Shown here piece by piece: positions 6,816 to 15,296 of a stretch of 64,000 bases of DNA. This DNA is from Sulfurospirillum arcachonense DSM 9755 (GTDB lineage: Bacteria; Campylobacterota; Campylobacteria; Campylobacterales; Sulfurospirillaceae): the NCBI RefSeq assembly GCF_000597725.1, contig NZ_JFBL01000004.1, positions 118,821-182,820 on the forward strand, in the 5' to 3' direction. Position 1 is the stretch's first letter. Each line of letters opens with the position of its first letter. The notes under the pieces were generated by a model. It searched no databases and was not told the DNA's origin. It worked only from the letters and a program-made list of their open reading frames with translations. A program made the position numbers and the translations under genes.

Positions 6816-9044
6816 ATGAAAAAATTAGTTTTACTATTAATCATTTTGATTACATTAGTTAATGCACAAGAGCAAGAAGCTAAAAAAGAGAGTGATAGTT
6901 TAAATGTCAAAACAGAACAAGACATTTTTTTTAAAAATGGTTTTGGTACAATTTATGCAAAACCTATGCTAAAAGATAAACAATTACAAGAAAACATTAA
7001 ACTTCAAGGTGAGTATAATGTTGAAAAAAACAAAAATGCAGTTATAAAATTTAATAAACTCCAATATAAAGGAAAGCTTTATGACTTAAGCAATCCTTTT
7101 TCAAAAAAAGGTAGATTGAAAAAGCGTGACATAGTAATGAAAAAAGATAGTAATATCTTAGTTACTGGCGGTGATAAACAAGAGTTTTTAGACATCATAA
7201 ACTCAATTAAAGATGATGAGAAAAAAAGTAAAGATACAAAAAATAATGAAAATGATAACACAGTTTCTAATGCCTCTATACCTTCATCATCTTATCCATC
7301 TTCAAGCAATGATAAAGGATTTTCACCATTAGCTTATGATAATAATAATGATGATAGTGACAACGATACTTCAACATCAAATGACAGTTTACAGCAAACT
7401 GTACAATGTGACCCAAATTTTATAAAAGACGGTATAGCAACTTATTACGTTCAACAAGGACTAATTTGTGCGGGAAAAACTTCTAATGCTTATTATCCAA
7501 AATATAATACTTCATCATGCCCTAATAAAGTTGATTATGAAAAAAATACTATTCAATTAGGAAGTGAATTATATGTTACTGATATACAAGCAGGAGAGTT
7601 TTTAGTAAGAGGTTGCGTTTATGATGATGCTATTGAACTGTTAAGTGAGGTTGGAATGTGTAAAGCAAAACCAAATTATGAAAAAAACACAGCACAAATT
7701 CAAAAACAATATTACTATATATTTAAAAATCAACGTGAAGACGTTGGAAACTGTACACCTACTGACGAGACTATAAATCTTGAAAGTGAGGTTGGAAGTT
7801 GTACACCAGGTGTTGATTTTGAAAAGAATGAAGCAATTTTAAGAAAGCAATTCTTTTATGTACTTGATAATCAAAAAGTTGAGTTAGGCGAATGTACAAT
7901 TTCCGATGATAGAATACCTTTGGAAAATGATTTATCAAGTTGTGAAGATGAAAGACACGATTTTACTATTAATAAATCATTCGCACAAACTCAATACTTT
8001 TATACGTGGCAAAATGTCAGATATGACATAGGCGACTGCGTGGATGCAGGGGAAAATTATATATACAATCATTACTTAGATGATACAACGTGCCAATATC
8101 AAGTAATAGATGGTAGAGTTTTGTATAAGCAACGTGTCGCTTATGATGATTTATTAGGTGTTAAAAAGTTTGCAACTGATTGTCAAACTACCTCAAGCGG
8201 TGGGCTTGAGATGCAAGAAGAATTTGCAGGATACACATATCAAGATGCTACAAAACAAGCAATAAGAAGAATAAACACTTATTTCTTTATTCCTGGAACT
8301 ACAACTAAAGAGTATGTAGATAAAGGAATAGAAACAAGTAAAGCATATCCATATATAGAAAAACAATGTAATGTTGTAAATTCTGATGAAAATTTAACTA
8401 CAACATTTTTTAGAGAAGTTACTTTTGAAGACACAGACGAAAATAAACTTGTGGAATTATATCCTTGTCAAGCTGACAAAGTGATACCGTATCAAAAACT
8501 TTCAGTTACAGAAGTACTCGTTGACACACTCACAAAACAAATTACTTTACCATCAGGAACAGGCTATAAAATACTTGGTACAGATAAAATGTTGGTAGGT
8601 CAACCAAATTGGACTAGAAAAAGTCCAAATCATACATCATCAAATGTAAAAGCAAAAAGTAGCGTGAAAACAGACCTCGCATATACATATAACTATATAA
8701 AAAAATATATTGGAAACAATTGGTTGGGTACAATTTTCACAGGAACAATAGGAGATTTTACTTATAAATATTCTCTTGGTAATTGGAGAACAGGAGGAAA
8801 CGTAGCATTTAATACATTATCACCAAAAGCAGTTAATATTTCTGTAACACCTAATGATACGAGTAAGGAGTGTGGAGATAATTGGTGTTATGATTATGGA
8901 TATATATGGAGATTTGCATTAAAACCAAATTATGCAGATAATCAAATCATAGATGTTATTGAGTCACAACAAGATTATTTGAGAGCTGATGGTACAACAT
9001 ATACACAGCCGAATAGTGGAACGCTTAAATATATAGCTAAGTAA
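6816..9044 (+). CDS. Exported T4SS-linked protein with 47-residue cysteine repeats
   Basis: This 742-residue protein has a signal peptide (residues 1-17, ending VNA). It has an N-terminal domain of about 110 residues, a serine/asparagine/aspartate-rich low-complexity linker (about 135-195), then a cysteine-bearing repeat region (residues 233-426) and a C-terminal part with more cysteines and aromatic residues. Three consecutive 47-residue repeats and a fourth diverged one share an opening cysteine, D/N-Y/F-E-K-N, K-Q-Y/F-F/Y-Y and G-x-C. I recognise no family. Its place between virB10 and virB11, directly following virB10, implies a role at the cell surface or periplasm, for example an adhesin or pilus-associated protein; that is inference. 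Disulfide bonding is likely. Confidence 0.75.
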   Translation: MKKLVLLLIILITLVNAQEQEAKKESDSLNVKTEQDIFFKNGFGTIYAKPMLKDKQLQENIKLQGEYNVEKNKNAVIKFNKLQYKGKLYDLSNPFSKKGRLKKRDIVMKKDSNILVTGGDKQEFLDIINSIKDDEKKSKDTKNNENDNTVSNASIPSSSYPSSSNDKGFSPLAYDNNNDDSDNDTSTSNDSLQQTVQCDPNFIKDGIATYYVQQGLICAGKTSNAYYPKYNTSSCPNKVDYEKNTIQLGSELYVTDIQAGEFLVRGCVYDDAIELLSEVGMCKAKPNYEKNTAQIQKQYYYIFKNQREDVGNCTPTDETINLESEVGSCTPGVDFEKNEAILRKQFFYVLDNQKVELGECTISDDRIPLENDLSSCEDERHDFTINKSFAQTQYFYTWQNVRYDIGDCVDAGENYIYNHYLDDTTCQYQVIDGRVLYKQRVAYDDLLGVKKFATDCQTTSSGGLEMQEEFAGYTYQDATKQAIRRINTYFFIPGTTTKEYVDKGIETSKAYPYIEKQCNVVNSDENLTTTFFREVTFEDTDENKLVELYPCQADKVIPYQKLSVTEVLVDTLTKQITLPSGTGYKILGTDKMLVGQPNWTRKSPNHTSSNVKAKSSVKTDLAYTYNYIKKYIGNNWLGTIFTGTIGDFTYKYSLGNWRTGGNVAFNTLSPKAVNISVTPNDTSKECGDNWCYDYGYIWRFALKPNYADNQIIDVIESQQDYLRADGTTYTQPNSGTLKYIAK
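7512..8093 (+). repeat. Four tandem 47-residue coding repeats
   Basis: Within the exported protein, three units of exactly 141 bases (7512-7652, 7653-7793, 7794-7934) and a diverged fourth (from 7935, ending near 8093) encode the same pattern: two cysteines about 31-32 residues apart with DYEKN- and QYFY-like motifs between. DNA identity between units is modest, so this is an old expansion rather than a recent slippage event. Each unit probably forms a disulfide-linked beta module. Confidence 0.8.
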
Positions 9045-9064
9045 GAGAAAAAAGATAAAGGTCG

Positions 9065-9088
9065 TAGGTGGCTTTAGAAGGCCACCTA
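9065..9088 (+). terminator. Intra-operon hairpin
   Basis: An 8-bp perfect stem (taggtggc / gccaccta) with an 8-base loop lies 20 bases after the repeat-protein stop and is followed by a weak T/A run (tttaaatat). It could attenuate transcription into the virB11-virD4 half of the operon or protect the upstream mRNA. No promoter is evident between it and 9120, so read-through is expected. Confidence 0.6.
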
Positions 9089-9119
9089 TTTAAATATAAA
9101 AAACTTAAAAGGGAAAAAT

Positions 9120-9317
9120 ATGGATATTACTCAAGAGCAACAAAGATTGAAAGAGCAACAAAAACTATTAAAAGATATACAAGAGAAAGAAAAAATTGTA
9201 CTAGATAGAAAAAAAAGTTTAAAAAGAGCAGAACAAGCAAGAAATAACTTAATAACTAAATATTTAGAGCTTATTAGTCCTAAACAAAACGAGGAAAAAA
9301 CAGATGAGTTTAACTAA
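9120..9317 (+). CDS. Small coiled-coil protein upstream of virB11
   Basis: The frame encodes 65 residues, almost entirely charged and helical (repeated QQRLKEQQK, LKDIQEKEK, LDRKKSLKRAEQ), with no signal peptide or membrane span. It has an RBS (aaaaggg, six to seven bases from the ATG) and its last 14 bases overlap the start of virB11, which supports it being translated and coupled to virB11. I recognise no family. A cytoplasmic helper of the VirB11 ATPase is possible from position, but nothing in the sequence shows that. Confidence 0.65.
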   Translation: MDITQEQQRLKEQQKLLKDIQEKEKIVLDRKKSLKRAEQARNNLITKYLELISPKQNEEKTDEFN

Positions 9318-10251
9318 TAATCCTCATTTAAAATCAAAAGTATTTGTAAATGTACTTAGTAAATTTGCTAAATATTTAGAGATAGAAAATGTAAATGAAA
9401 TTATTATAAATCAACCTGGAACAATCTATATAGATAAACTTGGTAAATATGAGGCTATACAAGATGATAATTTAACGGAAGATCTATTAAACTCTTTTGC
9501 AACACAACTGGCAAACACAAGAGAAACACAATTTAATAGAAAAAATCCTCGTCTATTTACTTCAATACCAGGAACTAATTATCGTGTTACTTTAGTTCAC
9601 TCAAGTATATTAAGTGGTCAATCTATACAGATAAATATTAGAATACCAAACACTACAATTTTTGAGTTGGAAAAATTCATTATTAGCAAAGAACTTGGCA
9701 CAGATATAACCTATGCTTTTTTAAAAAGCTTAGTAGCACAAAAGAAAAATGTTCTAATAAGCGGTGGTACTGGATCAGGAAAGACCTCATTATTAAATTC
9801 ACTATTACAAGAAATGGATATATCAGATAGAGTTGTAACAATAGAGGACTCACCAGAAATTATAGTAAGCAATCCCAATAAAACTCAATTACTTGTATCA
9901 AAAACAGAAAATGGAATATTTACTTATGAAGATGGTGTCGATGCTGCAAATAGATTATCACCTGATCGTTTATTTATGGGTGAACTTGATGTTAGAAATA
10001 CAATGCCTTTTTTACGTTTAAATAATACTGGACATACTGGATCTATTTCAACGCTTCATGCAAACTCGACAGAGGATGCGATAAATGCAATGAAAGCTAA
10101 TGCTATGCTAGGACATAAGATACACGACAAAGAGGCATTAAATAGCTTTATTTGCTCGGCTATAGACTACATTATACAGATAAGAAAAGATCGTAAAAAA
10201 AATGAACGTATCATTACCGAAGTTTTAGATCTAAAAAAGATGAAATGGTAG
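9304..10251 (+). CDS. virB11: VirB11 family T4SS ATPase
   Basis: The protein has 315 residues, with an N-terminal domain (about 1-135) and a RecA-like C-terminal ATPase domain. Walker A is GGTGSGKTS (Lys160), followed by the Asp box (VVTIEDSPEI) and Walker B/His box (DRLFMGELDV, GHTGSISTLHANS), all typical of VirB11/PulE secretion ATPases. VirB11 forms a hexamer at the inner membrane that switches between pilus building and substrate export. In the family the Walker B region usually reads R-G-E-L/M-R; here it reads M-G-E-L-D, a mild change. The gene overlaps its neighbours on both sides. Confidence 0.95.
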   Translation: MSLTNNPHLKSKVFVNVLSKFAKYLEIENVNEIIINQPGTIYIDKLGKYEAIQDDNLTEDLLNSFATQLANTRETQFNRKNPRLFTSIPGTNYRVTLVHSSILSGQSIQINIRIPNTTIFELEKFIISKELGTDITYAFLKSLVAQKKNVLISGGTGSGKTSLLNSLLQEMDISDRVVTIEDSPEIIVSNPNKTQLLVSKTENGIFTYEDGVDAANRLSPDRLFMGELDVRNTMPFLRLNNTGHTGSISTLHANSTEDAINAMKANAMLGHKIHDKEALNSFICSAIDYIIQIRKDRKKNERIITEVLDLKKMKW

Positions 10252-10622
10252 CTATGAATAACGAAAATAAACATAGACGTATCAATGTTTGGCTTAGTAA
10301 GACTACTAGCAATAACTTAAAAAAATTAACAAAAAAATACAAAAAAACAGAAGCTGAATTAATAAGAAAATTGATAGATAAAAGATCTAATCTAAAAAGT
10401 TTACACAATATAGAACGCTTATTAACTTTTAATTCAAGAATTCTTTTAGATCTATCAAGAGTAACTAATAATTTAAATCAAATTGCTTATCAGTTAAACA
10501 AGCAAGAGCTAGAGTTTGATGAAATGGAATTTACTGTACTTTGTGAAGAACTTATAAAATCTACAAAAGAGGCAGAGGCAGAACTAAAAAAGAATATAAA
10601 TATAATAGGAGAAGTAATATGA
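10245..10622 (+). CDS. mobC: MobC-like relaxosome accessory protein
   Basis: The protein has 125 residues. It has a ribbon-helix-helix-like N-terminus (RINVWLSKTTSNNLKKL, then TEAELIRKLI) and the NNLNQIAYQLN motif near residues 80-92 that marks MobC/relaxosome accessory proteins. Such proteins bind the transfer origin and help the relaxase nick DNA. It overlaps virB11 by seven bases and virD4 by four. Two starts are possible, 10245 and 10254; neither has a clear RBS. The usual partner, a MobA-type relaxase, is not in the window. A regulator role is an alternative if no relaxase exists. Confidence 0.75.
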   Translation: MVAMNNENKHRRINVWLSKTTSNNLKKLTKKYKKTEAELIRKLIDKRSNLKSLHNIERLLTFNSRILLDLSRVTNNLNQIAYQLNKQELEFDEMEFTVLCEELIKSTKEAEAELKKNINIIGEVI

Positions 10623-12289
10623 AAATCAAAATAGGTTTTTTGATATTTTCAATTGGTGCAATTATACCAATTTTTTATTTATCAATATGTATATATTTTA
10701 ATAAAAATTTATATAGCTCATTTCAAATAGTGAATGATATATACTACGGATTTTTACAAGGAAGAAGTTTAGATCAAAAAGTTTATCTTGCAAGTACATA
10801 TGCAATTACACCTTTTTTTCTCTCCCTTTTTCTCCTTGTACAAGGTAAGAATAGCAAAAAATATGGTTTTGCAACTTGGGCTAAATTGAAAGATATAGAA
10901 AAAATTGGTTTTAGCTTGAAAGGTGGTATTCCTATCGCTAACTTTAATGGAAAAACTATCTATATTAAAGATCCTCGTTCAGTTTTTATAATGGCAACAC
11001 CAGGTGCAGGAAAAACAGCGGGTATTGCAATTCCTATCCTTTTAACTTTTAAGTATAGTTTGATAGTAACTGATATCAAAGGTGAGTTATATAAACTTAC
11101 TTCAAAGTTTCGTGAAATGGTATTAAAAAATAAAATTTACTGTTTTAGTCCTTATGATAAAAAGAATAATACTTTTAAATTTAATCCTTTTTCAAAAAAA
11201 ATAATTAAAAATTTTACTTTTAATGAACGTCTTAGACTTGTAAAAGAATTTTCAAATGTACTATTTGTAAAAGATAAAAACGCTGATAGCCATTGGATAG
11301 AAAGTGCAAAAGATTTATTTGTATTTTTTGCTATGTATGATATTACTAAATACAATGAAAGCTATCTATATGAGCTAGGAAGATACCCAAAAAAAGCAGC
11401 TGCAGAGTTATTGAATGATGATTATATGCAGCAGCTAGAAGAAGCAGAAGAAGAGGGAATAATAATTGATGAAATGAACTTGTTTTTAAAACAAGCTGCA
11501 GAAGATACAGAGCTTGACCCACTTGTAAGGGATATGGCTAGAGCTGCAAGTAGAATCAATCGTAAAGAGTTCCAAAGTATAGTTACTACATATACAAGAA
11601 CACTTAATGTCTTTACTGATTATGACGTAGCAGAAGCTACAAATGATATGAGTATCACTTATGAGGCACTACGAAAAGAAAATATCACTATATATCTAAA
11701 AATGAAAGAGAAAGATATACCTACATTAGCACCATTAATTAGAATTTTTATAGAGGCAGTTTTACAAAATCTTATGGATGAAGAAAATAGTAATCCTCAC
11801 GAATGTGTACCGATAATTGCAGATGAAATTATAAGGTTTGGAAAACTTGAAAAATTAATAGAATTTCCTGCTTTATCAAGATCATATAATATGCCTCTTT
11901 ATTTTATAGGTCAAAATGAAGCACAAATTAAAAAATACTACTCACAAGACGACCTAGATATCATTTCAGGTACTTGTGCCTATAACATATATTTTGCGGT
12001 GAACAACGAAAAAGAAGCCGAAAGAATATCAAAATCAATAGGTACTTTTACAAGAACGAAAGAAAGCGAAAGCACTCAATTTAATAAAGCTACGGGTTCA
12101 AAATCAAAAAGTGATGAAGGCTATAGCCTTGTAACAGCACAAGACTTACTTAATCTTAAAAAAGATGAAATGATTATAACTGTTTATGGGTATAAAGCTA
12201 GACCAATCAAAGCTAAAATTAACTTTTACTTTGAAAACAAAAAGATGCAAAAGCTTATTAAAAAATATACCTTAAAGGAGACCTCATAA
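10619..12289 (+). CDS. virD4: VirD4/TraG coupling protein
   Basis: The protein has 556 residues with two N-terminal membrane helices (about 6-25 and 57-75). Walker A is TPGAGKTAG (Lys132) followed by VTDIKGELY, a signature of TraG/VirD4 proteins; Walker B is PIIADEI near residue 400. These hexameric ATPases recruit substrates (DNA-relaxase complexes or effector proteins) and hand them to the T4SS channel. It overlaps the mobC-like gene by four bases (ATGA) and abuts the next gene. Its presence shows that the system was built to export a substrate. Confidence 0.95.
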   Translation: MKIKIGFLIFSIGAIIPIFYLSICIYFNKNLYSSFQIVNDIYYGFLQGRSLDQKVYLASTYAITPFFLSLFLLVQGKNSKKYGFATWAKLKDIEKIGFSLKGGIPIANFNGKTIYIKDPRSVFIMATPGAGKTAGIAIPILLTFKYSLIVTDIKGELYKLTSKFREMVLKNKIYCFSPYDKKNNTFKFNPFSKKIIKNFTFNERLRLVKEFSNVLFVKDKNADSHWIESAKDLFVFFAMYDITKYNESYLYELGRYPKKAAAELLNDDYMQQLEEAEEEGIIIDEMNLFLKQAAEDTELDPLVRDMARAASRINRKEFQSIVTTYTRTLNVFTDYDVAEATNDMSITYEALRKENITIYLKMKEKDIPTLAPLIRIFIEAVLQNLMDEENSNPHECVPIIADEIIRFGKLEKLIEFPALSRSYNMPLYFIGQNEAQIKKYYSQDDLDIISGTCAYNIYFAVNNEKEAERISKSIGTFTRTKESESTQFNKATGSKSKSDEGYSLVTAQDLLNLKKDEMIITVYGYKARPIKAKINFYFENKKMQKLIKKYTLKETS

Positions 12290-12838
12290 ATGAAAAATCT
12301 AAATACTACTTCTTTTAATGGCCGCATGAAAGAAGACGCAATTAAAGCTTTTAGAGAGCTTGTTAAAATGTTACCTAATCTAAAAGACGTTGTAAATGCC
12401 TATGATAATGATGAAAAAGGTGATTACTATCACGATAAAACTCTCAAATTACTCTCAAGACGTAAAGACCTAAAAACTACTAGAGATAAATCTTATCTCA
12501 AAGATTGGAATGATGAAACTAAAGCTCATAAAATTATCACTAACGCAAAGGTACTTGAAAAAGGGAGAAATTTAAAAGAAGAGATATCAAAAGTACTTGA
12601 TGAAAAAATCAAACTTTATAATCGTATTAATCAATTATCTAATTGGATAAATCCGAGTAAAGAACAAATACAAAAGTTGGAACAGATAAGGACTTATCAA
12701 AAAAGTCTTGAAAAAGAAAAAGCTAACCCCAAGAGCAGTAATAATACTCTAAATTTAATTAGTTTGGAATTAATGATACTACATTTAACAAGACAAGATT
12801 TGCAAAAAGAGGAATTTAAAAATGAAAAAAGTAATTAG
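12290..12838 (+). CDS. Uncharacterised helical protein between virD4 and virB5
   Basis: The protein has 182 residues, is basic, and lacks a signal peptide or membrane segment. Predicted helices dominate: the stretch at 95-150 (KEEISKVLDEKIKLYNRI, EQIQKLEQIRTYQKSLEKE) looks like a coiled coil. The ATG directly follows the virD4 TAA, with the RBS (aaaggag) inside virD4, and the end overlaps the virB5-like start by 17 bases. I do not recognise a family. Position suggests a cytoplasmic T4SS accessory factor or substrate adaptor, without sequence proof. Confidence 0.7.
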   Translation: MKNLNTTSFNGRMKEDAIKAFRELVKMLPNLKDVVNAYDNDEKGDYYHDKTLKLLSRRKDLKTTRDKSYLKDWNDETKAHKIITNAKVLEKGRNLKEEISKVLDEKIKLYNRINQLSNWINPSKEQIQKLEQIRTYQKSLEKEKANPKSSNNTLNLISLELMILHLTRQDLQKEEFKNEKSN

Positions 12839-13835
12839 CATTGTATTAACTTTAATACTTATAAAAACTCAAATGTTTGCCATTTTTGGCATGGGTGATA
12901 TCGTGAGTGACCCTACAAGTTATACTTACTATATGAAACAAATTAAAGCTATGAACGACCAAATGGAGGGAGTTTTAAAACAAATAGAAAAGTTAAATGA
13001 ACTAAATAAACTTACAGAGAAAGCAAATGATCTTTTGACAAATACTGGAGAGAAAATTTTCAATCCAAAAAAAAGAATCATGGGAATTGCAAATGATTTA
13101 CAAAGTTCTATAAAGAGAATGCAGAGCTTGGGTGAACGTGTTAAAAATATGGGTGCAGAACGCTTTATGAAAGAGTATCATAATATTGATGAGCCATTGA
13201 ATAATGATGATTTTCAAAAATGGCAAAAAGAGTTTGAGAAACTTTTCATAAGTGAAGATGATGAAACATACAATAATCTACAAAAAGAAATTCAAAAAGC
13301 AGTTAAAAGTGGTAACTATAAAAAATACGAAAGAGCCGTAGCAAATATGAATACATATTTAAAAATAAAAGGCATAGAAAAAGATAAGTTAAGACGTTAT
13401 GCTCTTTTAGCTCCAACAGCTATTTATAATGAAAGATTTATGAGTGAAGCTGGAAAACAGAGAAGTGATGAAAGATTTAAGAAAATTGAAAAATATGCTC
13501 TTCAAATTGAGTCACAAAAAGATATGTTAAAGCAACAACAAACAACTAATGAAATTCTTTTGCTTTTGTTAGAAACAGTAGATGAACAACATGACTTACA
13601 AATGCATTTTTTTAATGCAATATCTTTGGCTGCTCTTAGCGAAAAAGAACAAGAACAAGCTAAAGTTGACCCTGAATCTTTAAAAAATACAAAAGAGAAA
13701 TTAAAGAATGGAACTAGCTCTTTTGCTACTTTCAAATCAGAGGAAGAAAAGAAGAAAAACAAGAAGAAATTTTTACAAGATTTATATCAAAAAGCAGATC
13801 AGGATCCTAACTATAAAAAGTTAAACAAGTGGTAA
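12822..13835 (+). CDS. virB5: VirB5/TrbJ-like exported T4SS protein
   Basis: The protein has 337 residues with a signal peptide (residues 1-19, ending MFA). Directly after it comes MGDIVSDPTSYTYYMKQI, similar to the VFDPTNY...Q start of mature TrbJ/VirB5 proteins, which are minor pilus or tip components. The rest is helical, with heptad-like stretches near 30-60 and 215-250, and a lysine-rich C-terminus ending NYKKLNKW. The last 50 residues are duplicated in a separate small gene at 15075-15296 on the other strand. The start overlaps the upstream gene by 17 bases, with an RBS (agagg). Confidence 0.85.
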   Translation: MKKVISIVLTLILIKTQMFAIFGMGDIVSDPTSYTYYMKQIKAMNDQMEGVLKQIEKLNELNKLTEKANDLLTNTGEKIFNPKKRIMGIANDLQSSIKRMQSLGERVKNMGAERFMKEYHNIDEPLNNDDFQKWQKEFEKLFISEDDETYNNLQKEIQKAVKSGNYKKYERAVANMNTYLKIKGIEKDKLRRYALLAPTAIYNERFMSEAGKQRSDERFKKIEKYALQIESQKDMLKQQQTTNEILLLLLETVDEQHDLQMHFFNAISLAALSEKEQEQAKVDPESLKNTKEKLKNGTSSFATFKSEEEKKKNKKKFLQDLYQKADQDPNYKKLNKW

Positions 13836-13862
13836 AAATACATAGTAAGAAAAGGAGATTTA

Positions 13863-14891
13863 ATGGAACTTGATATCTATAAATTTATAGCAGGTATTTT
13901 TCATTCGGTAACAGCAGATTTAACGGAGGCTTTTTATGAAGCAGGAGCAGGAATATATAACACTTGGTTTTTTACAAGTGTATATACTTTAGCAATTATG
14001 ATTTTAGGTCTTTTTATAATGACTAAAAGAATATCTAACGAAGAGTTAGCACAAAAAGCAATCTTTGGAGTTATTCTACTTGGTTTGGTAAAAGCAATTA
14101 TCATTAATCCTCATTGGTATCAAGTAGTACTTGATTTAGTTGATTTACCTAGAGTTATATTTAGCTCTTTCGTATCAGGAGCTATCAGCCAAGTAGACCC
14201 TAATGCTACACCATCAAACATGATTAATGCCCTTTCTACATCAATGTTAGATTTATTAAATACTATTAGAAATTATGGCTCATGGAAAGATTGGTTTCCA
14301 TACTTCTTTTCAACTATATTTTTTCTAAGTGGTACATTTTTAATATTTGTCATAATAGCTATGATTCTATTTAGCTCTTTCTTGGCTCAAATAGTTTTAT
14401 CATTAGGAATTATAGTTTTACCTACGTTGATATTCTTTAGAACTCAACACATATTCTTTGCATGGGCAAAGCTTTATATATCACTTTCACTCTATGCTCC
14501 ATTTACTTTAATCTTTGGTGTACTAGCTCAAAAGATAGCAGAAGCTACAATGTTTATTACCGGAAATATGGAGTCAAATTTTTATGATAATATAGTTTAT
14601 ATTATAGCTCTAGTTATTGCACAGCTCTTAGTAGCTCTAGCGATTTTTAAAATACCAAATATCATAAATCAAATTATAGGAAGTGCAAATGAGGGCAGTT
14701 CTATTACAAGTGGACTTGGAGCAGTAAGTGCAGTTGGTACAATTATGACAGCCTTTACAAAGTTTACAGGTGTCAAGTTTGCAAGTAATATGGCAAAGCA
14801 AGGATATAATGCATACAAAAATAGAGGTAATTCTGCACCTAGTTCAATTGGAACAGGTGATATTAGAGATAGAATAAAACCAACAAAATAA
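13863..14891 (+). CDS. virB6: VirB6/TrbL-like polytopic T4SS protein
   Basis: The protein has 342 residues with about six hydrophobic segments (near 38-57, 70-90, 140-170, 172-195, 198-225, 240-260) and a glycine/serine-rich hydrophilic C-terminus. This is the VirB6/TrbL pattern: an inner-membrane protein at the base of the channel. It has a good RBS (aaaggag, 13854-13860) and is the last gene before a strong hairpin. VirB6 proteins are poorly conserved; the call relies on topology, length and its place directly after the virB5-like gene. Confidence 0.88.
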   Translation: MELDIYKFIAGIFHSVTADLTEAFYEAGAGIYNTWFFTSVYTLAIMILGLFIMTKRISNEELAQKAIFGVILLGLVKAIIINPHWYQVVLDLVDLPRVIFSSFVSGAISQVDPNATPSNMINALSTSMLDLLNTIRNYGSWKDWFPYFFSTIFFLSGTFLIFVIIAMILFSSFLAQIVLSLGIIVLPTLIFFRTQHIFFAWAKLYISLSLYAPFTLIFGVLAQKIAEATMFITGNMESNFYDNIVYIIALVIAQLLVALAIFKIPNIINQIIGSANEGSSITSGLGAVSAVGTIMTAFTKFTGVKFASNMAKQGYNAYKNRGNSAPSSIGTGDIRDRIKPTK

Positions 14892-14896
14892 ACATA

Positions 14897-14954
14897 AAAG
14901 GGAGAAATTTATATATATTACTACGAATGAATAAATGTAAATTTCTCCCTTTTC
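14897..14954. terminator. Long-stem terminator closing the T4SS operon
   Basis: A perfect 16-bp inverted repeat (aaaagggagaaattta / taaatttctcccttttt-side) with a 26-base loop lies five bases past the virB6 stop, with T residues at the right arm. It can work in both directions, separating the T4SS operon from the convergent toxin cassette. The stretch 14955-15074 after it holds no gene that I can see. Confidence 0.75.
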
Positions 14955-15074
14955 CTTTCTGTCACTTCCACAAGAAAACTTTCTTGATAAGTTATTTTTG
15001 CATTAATCAATTTATCTGCTTTATAAATCTGTGACGATAAATAGTGTCTTCTAGTCTGTATTTAGTATGTGGTT

Positions 15075-15227
15075 TTACCACTTGTTTAACTTTTTATAAT
15101 TAGGATTTTGTTCTGCTTTTCTGTATAAATCTTTTAGCATATTATTAAGATTTTTCTTTTTTTCTTCATCTGATTTGAAAGTAGCAAAAGAGCTAGTTCC
15201 ATTGTTTAATTTCTCTTTTGTATTTTT
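15075..15227. repeat. Inverted 153-bp duplication of the virB5 3' end
   Basis: The 153 bases here, read on the minus strand, align without gaps with 13683-13835 on the plus strand, covering the last 50 codons and stop of virB5. Similarity continues a little past the stop. The first half, around the SSFATFKS codons, is nearly identical, while the middle is diverged, mostly with conservative changes. Selection on the encoded peptide, or gene conversion, is a reasonable reading. Confidence 0.8.
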
Positions 15228-15296
15228 TGATGTTTCAGCATTTAAAACTGTTAAAATTAAACTACTTATAAAAATAGCACATAGTAATTTTTTTAT
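15075..15296 (-). CDS. Small secreted protein duplicating the VirB5 C-terminus; ATA start
   Basis: Read from 15296, the frame gives 73 residues: a clear signal peptide (about 20 residues, basic KK then hydrophobic, ending LNA), then a region nearly identical to the last 50 residues of the island's VirB5 (NTKEKL, NGTSSFATFKS, EEKKKN, DLY, NYKKLNKW). No ATG, GTG or TTG exists in frame before the signal peptide. The likely start is ATA at 15296-15294, overlapping the TAA of the zeta-like gene (ATAA), with GGAG eight bases upstream. It may be translated by coupling, or be a gene recently disabled by an ATG to ATA change. Family unknown; entry exclusion or pilus-tip modulation is a possibility by analogy with TrbK next to TrbJ. 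Confidence 0.65.
   Translation of the reverse strand: MKKLLCAIFISSLILTVLNAETSKNTKEKLNNGTSSFATFKSDEEKKKNLNNMLKDLYRKAEQNPNYKKLNKW

Noticed and set aside
13502..13762. Minus-strand open frame inside virB5
   Set aside because: It is the complement of the lysine-rich virB5 coding region, giving a Phe/Ser-rich artefact.
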